From contig JAFGKV010000193.1 of NCBI GenBank assembly GCA_016928395.1, forward strand, positions 1 to 57,821: a DNA stretch of 57,821 bases, read 5' to 3'. The translations under genes were made by a program, and so were the position numbers. Origin of the DNA: Candidatus Fermentibacterota bacterium (lineage in GTDB: Bacteria > JAFGKV01). Below, piece after piece: positions 16,907-25,000 of this stretch (position 1 is the stretch's first letter; every line of letters begins with the position of its first letter). The notes beneath the pieces are model-generated. The model made no database searches, was not told where the DNA came from, and worked only from the letters and a program-made list of their open reading frames with translations.

Positions 16907-18445
16907 ATGACGAACATCCTCCCGCTGGTGGTGGCTCTTCCGCTGGGTGCGGGGTTCCTCTCGCCGCTGCTGGGCAAGTCGCGCCGCGGTGAATCGATGG
17001 CTGCGTTGCTGGCTCTGGGAATCGGTTTCGCCAACCTCGCCATCAGCGTCGCGCTGTTCACCACCACAGAGCCGCTGGTCTACTGGATTGGGTTCTGGAA
17101 TGCACCCGTGGGCATCAGCATGGCGGTGGATGGGTTGACCAGACTTCTCCTCCTCACGACCAGTCTCGTTGCCCTGGCGGCGCTGGTATTCAGTATTGCC
17201 TACATGCGTCGCTTCACGGCCACTGGGCTGTACTACTCGCTGCTCATGCTGATGGTGGCGGGCATGAACGGCGTCATCGTGACGGGCGACCTGTTCAACC
17301 TGTATGTCTTCCTTGAAGTCGCGTCCATCTCTTCCTACGGGCTGGTGGCCTTCGGCACGGAGCACGAGGAACTGGAGGCCAGCTTCAAGTATCTCATCCT
17401 CGGATCAATCGGCTCCTTGTTCATCCTGCTGGGCATAGGCATCCTCTACAACCTGACAGGCCAGCTCAACATGGCCCTGGTGGCAGACTCCCTGGCCGGC
17501 AGAGGCGCCAACAGGGCCATGACCCTGGCTGCGGCGTTCTTCCTCATGGGTTTCGGCCTCAAGGCCGCCTTGGTGCCCTTCCACGCATGGCTGCCTGATG
17601 CCCATCCATCGGCTCCGGCGCCCATCTCGGCAATGCTCTCAGGCGTACTCATAAAGGCGAGCGGTGTCTATGCCCTGGCCCGGATCGTGTTCAATGTCAT
17701 GGGGCCTTCCGCCGCCCATGCGGATGTGCTCACTGCTCTGGGCGCCCTCTCCATGGTTGTCGGCGTCTTCCTGGCGGTCGGGCAGTGGGATTTCAAGCGA
17801 TTGCTTGGCTATCACAGTATCTCCCAGATGGGGTACATAGTGCTCGCCATAGGAGTTGCCGCCCAGGTCATGTCGCCCCGGGGCAGCGGCGATGAGGCCC
17901 TGGCGGGACTTCTGCTGTTCGGCGGTCTCTTCCATCTGTTCAATCATGCGGCATTCAAGAGCCTGTTGTTCCTCTCCTCAGGGTCATTGGAGCAGCAGGC
18001 CGGAACCCGCATGCTCAAAGAGTTGGGCGGCATGCGTCGGCGAATGCCCGTCACCGCATTCTGTTGCCGGATCGGGGCCCTGAGCATCGCGGGGGTCCCT
18101 CCATTCAACGGGTTCTTCTCGAAGCTGGTTATCGTAGTCGCACTGGCTCTGGCCGGCAAGTGGCTGCTGGCCGCCCTGGCGGTGTTCGTCGCCATGATGA
18201 CCTTGGTTTCCTTCTTGAAGGTCCAGCGCACGGTGCTGGAAGGCGAAACCCCTGAGAGGCTCGCCGGGGTGCGGGAGGCTCCATACCCCATGCAATCGGG
18301 TATGCTGATCCTTGCGACGGTGTGCCTGTTGGGCGGGCCTTTGGTGGTGTGGCTGCGCGGGTGGTTGCTGGACCCGGCGGCCGCCAGCCTTCTGACCCGG
18401 GCAGCCGGCTATGCGGCCCTCTTCAGTCCCCGAGGTGGCCCGTGA
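16907..18445 (+). CDS. mnhD: Mrp/Mnh-type antiporter subunit D (NuoM/N-like)
   Basis: A 512-residue polytopic antiporter subunit. Recognisable parts are LFNLYVFLEVASISSYGLVAFG with the key Glu, FGLKAALVPFHAWLPDAHPSAPAPISAMLSG, DFKRLLGYHSISQMGYIVLAIG and FNHAAFKSLLFLSSGS. It is the second large ion-pumping subunit of the operon, beside the NuoL-like protein at 13568. It starts 3 bases after mnhC. Confidence 0.94.
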   Translation: MTNILPLVVALPLGAGFLSPLLGKSRRGESMAALLALGIGFANLAISVALFTTTEPLVYWIGFWNAPVGISMAVDGLTRLLLLTTSLVALAALVFSIAYMRRFTATGLYYSLLMLMVAGMNGVIVTGDLFNLYVFLEVASISSYGLVAFGTEHEELEASFKYLILGSIGSLFILLGIGILYNLTGQLNMALVADSLAGRGANRAMTLAAAFFLMGFGLKAALVPFHAWLPDAHPSAPAPISAMLSGVLIKASGVYALARIVFNVMGPSAAHADVLTALGALSMVVGVFLAVGQWDFKRLLGYHSISQMGYIVLAIGVAAQVMSPRGSGDEALAGLLLFGGLFHLFNHAAFKSLLFLSSGSLEQQAGTRMLKELGGMRRRMPVTAFCCRIGALSIAGVPPFNGFFSKLVIVVALALAGKWLLAALAVFVAMMTLVSFLKVQRTVLEGETPERLAGVREAPYPMQSGMLILATVCLLGGPLVVWLRGWLLDPAAASLLTRAAGYAALFSPRGGP

Positions 18446-18927
18446 AGCAGCTTCTCTCCTGCGTGCTCACCTTGATGCTTTGGCTGTTGCTCACATGGTC
18501 GCTCGCCCCTTCGGATATCGCGGCGGGCGTATTCTTCAGCATCGTCATCGCCGTCGTGCTGAGCGATATCTATCCTGACAATCCCCAGGCGGCGTTCGAA
18601 CCGAGACGGTGGTTCTGGGCAGCGGTCTATGTCCCCTATTTCTTTTACTACATGGTACGGGCGAACCTCGATGTAGCCTACCGGGTCGTGCATCCCGACA
18701 TGCCGATACGGCCGGGGATCGTGAAAGTCCGCACGACCTTGAAGGGTGACCTTGGGCGTACCGCCCTGGCCAACTCTATCACGCTGACGCCGGGAACCCT
18801 GAGCGTCGACATCATCGACGACTGTCTCTACGTGCACTGGATCAATGTCTCAACTTTGGACGCCGAGGAGCAGACGATGCTCATCGTCGAGAAGTTCGAG
18901 CGTATTTTGAAGAAGATCTTCCGATGA
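18442..18927 (+). CDS. mnhE: Mrp/Mnh-type antiporter subunit E
   Basis: A 161-residue MnhE/MbhA homologue with two or three N-terminal helices, then a cytoplasmic domain with the family pattern GIVKVRTTLKGDLGRTALANSITLTPGTLSVDI. GTG 18442 overlaps the mnhD stop by 4 bases. Confidence 0.93.
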   Translation: MKQLLSCVLTLMLWLLLTWSLAPSDIAAGVFFSIVIAVVLSDIYPDNPQAAFEPRRWFWAAVYVPYFFYYMVRANLDVAYRVVHPDMPIRPGIVKVRTTLKGDLGRTALANSITLTPGTLSVDIIDDCLYVHWINVSTLDAEEQTMLIVEKFERILKKIFR

Positions 18928-19193
18928 TACCCGGGTTCATCTCTTTCGGCGTTGCTGTGCTTCTGGCGAGCGCCTTCCTGTGCCTTTTCCGCATCTCTCG
19001 AGGGCCTACACCGCCCGATCGAACCGTGGCCATCGACATTCTCGGCACTCTGGTGGTAGGCTTCTGCTGCGTGCTCTGCCTCGCCACCGGTCTTGACTTC
19101 TTCATGAACATCGCCATCGCCTGGGCGCTGATCAGTTTCATCGGCACCATTGCCCTTGCGAAGCATTTGGAGGGCCGTCACTTTGACGATTGA
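18924..19193 (+). CDS. mnhF: Mrp/Mnh-type antiporter subunit F
   Basis: An 89-residue three-helix protein with the MnhF signature FRISRGPTPPDRTVAIDILG. It overlaps mnhE by 4 bases and mnhG by about 11 bases. Confidence 0.92.
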   Translation: MIPGFISFGVAVLLASAFLCLFRISRGPTPPDRTVAIDILGTLVVGFCCVLCLATGLDFFMNIAIAWALISFIGTIALAKHLEGRHFDD

Positions 19194-19530
19194 CCCCATT
19201 CCCATGGTCTTCATCACGGTCGGCCTGCTGTTCGACCTGCTGGGATGCATCGGCCTCGTCCGGCTCCCGGATGTGTACAATCGTGCCCAGGCGGCAACCA
19301 AGTGCGTCACCCTGGGAACGTGCCTTGTCCTCATCGGCGTCGCGGCCCAGTTCGGCGTCAGCGCCTTAGGAATCAAGGCGCTCTTGTGTATGATCTTCGT
19401 GCTGTTCACCTCACCGGTGGGTGCCCATGCCATCGTGCGTGGAGCCTACCGCAGCGGTGTGAAGATGTGGGGGGGCAGCGTCGTGGATGCATATGCGGAT
19501 GTCGCCGCCTCAGAGCAAGAGAAGAGCTAG
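19183..19530 (+). CDS. mnhG: Mrp/Mnh-type antiporter subunit G
   Basis: A 115-residue MnhG/MbhC homologue: GLLFDLLGCIGLVRLPDVYNRAQAATKCVTLG and the C-terminal FTSPVGAHAIVRGAYRSG are diagnostic. TTG 19183 is preferred because GGAGGG lies 8 bases upstream; TTG 19150 is a possible longer start. Confidence 0.9.
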   Translation: MTIDPIPMVFITVGLLFDLLGCIGLVRLPDVYNRAQAATKCVTLGTCLVLIGVAAQFGVSALGIKALLCMIFVLFTSPVGAHAIVRGAYRSGVKMWGGSVVDAYADVAASEQEKS

Positions 19531-19532
19531 CC

Positions 19533-20141
19533 GTGCGCGCCCCCAAGCTCAGGGAACTGAAAGAAGCTATCCGCTCCCTCTTCTCCCGACCCGTGACCGT
19601 GCGTTTCCCTGCGGGGGCCTACGAAGCACCGGCAGGCTACCGGGGCACGCCGCGGTATGATGAGGCGACCTGCATCGGCTGTGGTGCCTGTGCCCAGGTC
19701 TGCCCGGCCAAGGCCATCGAGATGATTGACGACCTGGCACAGTCACCTCCGGTGCGGCGTTTCACCATTCACTACGACGTGTGCATCTTCTGCGGGCATT
19801 GCGAGCTGAACTGTACCACCACGACCGGGATCCACAACACCACCGAGTATGACATGACGACCTTTGACCGGGCCAGTCTGGTCTCCTCTGTTGAAAAGGA
19901 ACTGGTCCTGTGCGAAGGATGCGGCGCAGTCATCGCCCCCCGGGAACACATCCTGTGGAGCGCTGAAAAGCTGGGAGCAAAGCAGTTCGCCAACCCGACC
20001 CTCGCGCTTTCGTCCGCTGGCGCGCTGGGGCTCGTTGAGCCAGCCTCGGCCAGCGTACATCCCGGCCTGAGGCCGGACAGCGTGCGAGTACTCTGTGCCC
20101 GCTGTCGCCGCACTACCGTCGTCGGAGAGCTGTGGGGGTAG
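19533..20141 (+). CDS. Hydrogenase ferredoxin-like subunit, NuoI/MbhN-like
   Basis: A 202-residue NuoI-type electron-transfer subunit with two [4Fe-4S] motifs, C47/C50/C53/C57 (CIGCGACAQVCPAK) and C84/C87/C90/C94 (CIFCGHCELNC). The C-terminal region adds two CxxC pairs (C127/C130, C188/C191). These could bind zinc or iron and also occur at the ends of some HycF/HyfH subunits. GTG 19533 lies 2 bases after the mnhG stop. It links the HycB-like and flavin subunits to the NuoB-like subunit. Confidence 0.92.
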   Translation: MRAPKLRELKEAIRSLFSRPVTVRFPAGAYEAPAGYRGTPRYDEATCIGCGACAQVCPAKAIEMIDDLAQSPPVRRFTIHYDVCIFCGHCELNCTTTTGIHNTTEYDMTTFDRASLVSSVEKELVLCEGCGAVIAPREHILWSAEKLGAKQFANPTLALSSAGALGLVEPASASVHPGLRPDSVRVLCARCRRTTVVGELWG

Positions 20142-20623
20142 ACTGGGAGAGCCTTCTCGCCCCGCTTCTTCCCGGGCGTGTGACGTTGGTCGCCATGGGA
20201 GACCGCTCGGCGGGCGACGATGCCGCCGCTTTGATGCTTGTCGACCTCTTAGCAGGCAAGGCCTCTCTCCCGCTGCTTGACTGCGGATCGTATCCTCAGA
20301 ACTTCCTCTCCATCATTGCCCGGACCTGCCCCCACGTGGTCATGCTAGTAGACGCCGCTGAGCTTGGTCTGCTCCCAGGCCAGGTCCGGGTCTTGGATCA
20401 CGCGGCCCTGGCCGACTGGGGTGGCAGCCATGGCTATCCCATGGGACTCCTCATGGAACAGATAGAGGCTCTCAGCCGAGCCCGCGTGTTCCTTCTAGGC
20501 ATTCAGATCGGAGACTTGACGCGGGGACAGAGCTGCCATCCTGCCGTGGAGGAAACAATCAGAGGCCTGGCGGAGTTCCTCATGAGCCGGTATCCCGCCC
20601 GGACGAACGAGAGGACCCCATAG
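20132..20623 (+). CDS. hycI: Hydrogenase maturation endopeptidase (HycI family)
   Basis: A 163-residue nickel-dependent protease that trims the large-subunit C-terminus after Ni-Fe insertion. It shows GDRSAGDDAAALMLVDLL (metal-ligand acidic residue), LLDCGSYPQNFLS, and VDAAELGLLPGQVRVLD followed by SHGYPMGLLMEQI with the conserved His. GTG 20132 overlaps the ferredoxin-like gene by 10 bases. Its presence matches the C-terminal extension on the catalytic subunit. No hypABCDEF genes are in this window. Confidence 0.9.
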   Translation: MGVDWESLLAPLLPGRVTLVAMGDRSAGDDAAALMLVDLLAGKASLPLLDCGSYPQNFLSIIARTCPHVVMLVDAAELGLLPGQVRVLDHAALADWGGSHGYPMGLLMEQIEALSRARVFLLGIQIGDLTRGQSCHPAVEETIRGLAEFLMSRYPARTNERTP

Positions 20624-21984
20624 TGTCGCCGCACCGTGATCTGACCATCACCGAAGAGGAGCTGCTCCACCGGCTGGCGTGGTCCGTACGCTTCCGGTGG
20701 TATGCCAGCATCGCCACCAATGTGGCCTTGCTGGTTGCCTGGTACCGGTTCGGGGTTCGATTCCCCCTTCCCCAGACCGCGCTGGTGGCATTGGCAGTGC
20801 CCTTCTACAACGCCATCTTCGCACTCATCGTCGCCAATCTCTCGGCTCGCGAAGCCATTACGGCACTCCGTATCAAGATCGTCGCCAATGCCCAGGTCGC
20901 CTGCGACATCGTGGCCGTAGCCACCCTCGTCCATTTCACCGGCGGCATCGAAAACCCGTTCATGGTTTTCATGCTGTTCCCCATAGTATACTCGCTTCCG
21001 CTGCTCAGAAGAAAGACCGTGCTCTACCACACGACGCTGGCGGCCTTTCTGGTCAATGCTGTGTATTGGGGAGAGTGTTTTGAGATGCTTCCCCACGTGC
21101 ACCTTCCCACTGTGGTCTCTCCCGTACTCTACATGAGCAGGCTGTATGTCTTCCAGACGTCATTCATGATGACGGTGACGCTCTATCTGCTGCTCTTCGT
21201 GGGGGGATCCGTCGCCAGCACCCTCCGCCGACGGGAACGAGAGCTCCAGGCGACGTACAATGAACTCAGAGATCTTCATGAAGCTCGGGCCTTCTATGTG
21301 CGAAAGGTGAGCCACGAGCTGCGAGCCCCGCTGGGCGCCATCCGGAGCCTGCTCCAGGTCATGCTACAGGGCCTCATGGGGCCGCTGAGCACCCAGCAAG
21401 AGGAGACTCTGGCCCGGGTTGACCGGCGGGCGGAAGGGTTGCTTGATCTCGTCACCGACCTGCTGACCTTCGCCCATTTGGAGGTCCTGCGGCGCCCCCA
21501 GCAGCGGAGCCCCGTGGCCATGCATGATTTGGTGGCCAGCGTCGCGCGGCTCTTTGCCCCGCAAGCCGAGGAACGAGGGGTGTCGTTTCAGATCTCGACC
21601 GTGCCCGCAACGGTGGATGGAAACAGAGAGGATCTCCAGCAGCTCGTCACCAATCTGGTGAGCAATGCCCTACGCTATACTCCCCGAGGGGGCCACGTCT
21701 GGGTTACCGGTGTGATCCACGGCGACCGGCTGGCTCTCTCGGTTCGCGATACCGGTATCGGTATACCGAAGGACAAACTCCCCAATGTGTTCGACGAGTT
21801 CTTCCGCGCCTCCAATGCCCGCCAACTGGTCCCGGAGGGCAGCGGTATGGGCATGGCCATCTCCAGGCGGATTGCCGAGATGCATGGAGGGCAGATCGCC
21901 GTGGTCAGCGAGGAGGGCAAGGGTGCCTCGTTCACCGTCGAGCTCCCCCTGGCCAGATCCTCCGACGGCACGGCCATACTCTAA
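20623..21984 (+). CDS. RegB-like membrane sensor histidine kinase
   Basis: A 453-residue kinase. The N-terminal half has about six hydrophobic segments and contains GGIENPF (residues 107-113), the GGxxNPF motif that binds quinone in RegB/PrrB, plus a RegB-like RFRWYA near residue 25. A coiled linker (TLRRRERELQATYNELRDLHE) leads to the H-box VSHELRAPLGAI (H231). The ATPase parts are LVTNLVSNALRYTP, DTGIGIP, FDEFFR and GSGMGMAI. GTG 20623 overlaps the protease stop by one base, so it is co-translated with the hydrogenase operon. No response regulator is nearby. The H-box lacks the RegB redox Cys context, so only the quinone half is supported. Confidence 0.9.
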   Translation: MSPHRDLTITEEELLHRLAWSVRFRWYASIATNVALLVAWYRFGVRFPLPQTALVALAVPFYNAIFALIVANLSAREAITALRIKIVANAQVACDIVAVATLVHFTGGIENPFMVFMLFPIVYSLPLLRRKTVLYHTTLAAFLVNAVYWGECFEMLPHVHLPTVVSPVLYMSRLYVFQTSFMMTVTLYLLLFVGGSVASTLRRRERELQATYNELRDLHEARAFYVRKVSHELRAPLGAIRSLLQVMLQGLMGPLSTQQEETLARVDRRAEGLLDLVTDLLTFAHLEVLRRPQQRSPVAMHDLVASVARLFAPQAEERGVSFQISTVPATVDGNREDLQQLVTNLVSNALRYTPRGGHVWVTGVIHGDRLALSVRDTGIGIPKDKLPNVFDEFFRASNARQLVPEGSGMGMAISRRIAEMHGGQIAVVSEEGKGASFTVELPLARSSDGTAIL

Positions 21985-22009
21985 GGAACCCGCCTCCCGG
22001 GCATCCGCT

Positions 22010-25000
22010 TCAGGCGTTGCCCTCTCGTTGCGCGCGGGCGCCCCTCCGTTCCGCCACCGCCCGCCAGAGCAGCCCTGCCAAGGCTGAGGCGACGACAAGC
22101 CGATGGACCGCCAAGGCTCCCACCGCGGTCAGTATGCTTCTCACGGCGAAGCCCTTGATTCGCATTCCCTTCGAGAATCGCCACAACAGCAGAATTGCCA
22201 CCAGGGCGATGGCAGGGAGCAGGCCTCGGGGCACGATCGGTGCTGCCAGAAGGGCTACCGCCGGGCCCTGGCCGATGAGCATGGGCCGCGAAAAGGTCAG
22301 TTTGTGGCCCTCCAGGGGTATGTCCACCTTGACCGGCATGGCGCCCGCAGCCCACCCATCGGAGGGGCCCTGCTCTGCATAGTCCGCGATGTTGACCTGC
22401 GCCATCATGCGGCCCTCGTCGGAAGCTATGTCCCGATGGAGCCACGGCTCGAACCATGGTGCGGTGTCCAGGTTGGAGGAGATCCTCAGCCAAGGGCGAT
22501 TGCGGGGTACATACACATCCCATTCCACCACCGAGCACGGGATATCCAGCCGGGGACCCACGAGGTCTACCCGGCCGCCACACGGTGCAATCCGCACATC
22601 GTGTCCCCAGACGAGCTCGATCTCGATCGGGGTCAGGCCTCCCTGGCCGTCCGCCGAGGGTGGTACGGGCAGGCGCAAGGCGCCATCGTCTCCACGGGAC
22701 GGCGCGGACGTGGCGCCGTTCACTCCATAGCTCCACACGCGGGCGTCTTCCGGAAGCGTCACCTTCAGGAACTGCTCGCCGCTGTTTCTGACGCGAAGCC
22801 GCGCCCGATTGACGATACGACCCGATGACGAGATCACGGACAACAGATGCTCCCGGTCCACCGATGCGGTCAGGAGCGGAATATCCGCCTGCTGGTCCAC
22901 TCGTAGCTCAATGACGTATGAGGGGTCGATATGCTTGTATGCCAGCAGGATGGGATTAGAGGCCAGGGTCCACAGGTCGGCCGGCAGATCGCGGGGATCG
23001 GTGCGAGTCGATCCCATCTGGGAAACCGGAGTAACGCGCACACTGGTGAGCACTTGGAGGCCCGCCTGCCCCCGATACCGGACCGCGTCGCGAATCGCTG
23101 GTTCCTGCACGATCATGGCGGTAACCGTTTCGGGAAACGCCACCGCATGGGTGATAGTGACCGTGACGCGACCCTTGCTTCCGTTCCGAAGAAGCGCCAC
23201 GAGACGCCGATCATCACCAGTCATCACGGCCCAATCCTCCACTGCAGACGATGCGACATCCAAGATCTCTAGCCCAGGCGGCAGACCGAACACTAAGCTA
23301 TCCCGTGAGCCCTGTACAATGTCGGCGGCACATTTCGTCTGTCCTTCGACCCCTTGCGCGTCAACTGAGAACAGTGTCAGCGTTTCCACCAGTAGCTTCC
23401 CACGGACAGGCCCGGCCTCGCCAGGGCGGGCACCGGCCGGGAGCATTAGCTCCGGCGGGACGTATCGCCAGGTCAGTGCCACGGCGTTCTGACCAAGAAC
23501 CGGCACCACCGCGGTTGCCACGGCTGCGCCAGTCTCCAGCTCCACACGGCGCCCATCCACGGTGAGCCCCGATGAGCCCGGCGGCAGGTTCAGAGTGAGA
23601 AGGCAGCCCATTGATGGCGGCACTGGGCAGGTGAGCACGCGGCCATTGCCCTGCACGGTAACCGGGGCGAAGTACTCAAACTCCAGTTGCTGAATGCCTT
23701 CTCCTTCGACCAGTACCTTAGTGCGGCCATCGGTGCTCCAGAGCGCAGCCGGTGCGGAACCAAGGGTAACGCGGCCTACCCGGGCCCCCGGAGAAACCAG
23801 GTCCACGGCACGCCACGCCCGGCCGACGGACAAGAGCGAGGCGCTTCCCAAGATGCGGGCTTCATCACCGCGGACCTCGGCCGTCAGTTCAACCTTGTCC
23901 AGAATCGACACCGCCGGCATTGCGAAGGGCGACCTTGAGGAGCGGAGCTTGGCCAGAAGGTCACTGATCCGGGAATAGGGAACGTAGGCAAGCGCCTGGG
24001 AGACCCGCCCCGTCAGCATCTGAGCGAGCTCGTCATTGGGTACCATGCGGGTGATTTCCCGCGGAGCTTCACCTGCACCGGCCTGCAGCGCCATGAGCGC
24101 CATGAGCGCCATGGCCGCGATGACATGGCGCCGTCGCCAGCGCATGGAGACGCCCGCAATGATCAGCACGCATACCCCCACGCCGATCCATTCCCATCTA
24201 ATGCCGCTTCTTACATAGATCAGATGCACTTCGGGCGTTTCGGATTGCTGCAGGATCTGGGCGAAGCGGATCTGCGCACCCACCGAAGGCGCTTTCACCT
24301 CGACGGAGGGCATTCCCATGCTGCGCCTTGCCTTCTTGCCGTAAGTCGTCTGCTGCGAATACTCGCGCCATCTCTCCTTCGCATCCTGTTGCCGGGACGA
24401 GACAGTTGTGCGCTCTTCCTGCCTTCCACCGCGCACCTGTAGATCCTGCGATGAGGGAGCATCGTCGATTCCGGCCTCATCCTGTGCCTTTTCGGATAGA
24501 CCGGCAGGCACGCCTGAAGAGTCATCCTCCCGCAGGGCAGCGCCGACGGGCCTCGAGTGGGGCAATGGGGTCTCATCCCGCTCCATGTTGCCGCCCCAAT
24601 GCAGTGGGCAAAGACGCTTTGGATAGCGAATCTCCCACGTAACACGGCTCGCTGGCACATCGGGGCGCGGACCGAGAATGGTCAGTCGCCCCGCAAGCGG
24701 TGAGAGGCGCATGGGCACGAGGTAGGTCAGCTCCACGGGGAATGTCGTCTCTTCAGACCTGCCCAAAGAGCTGGCCAGGGGTACCAGCACGGTGCCGTTC
24801 ACCAGGCCCGGTCGAACAGGAGACGCATCAACCCTGACATCCCATAGCTGTGTGCCAGTGGGAAGCGTCAGCTCGAGGAATTGCTTTGTCGTGTTGCGCA
24901 CATCGTAGCGGCAGGTGGTGACCTGCGATCCCGAGCGGTACACCACCGTGCTGAATCGCGCCCTGTCGATGGATGCCACCAGGACCGGCACATCGGCATG

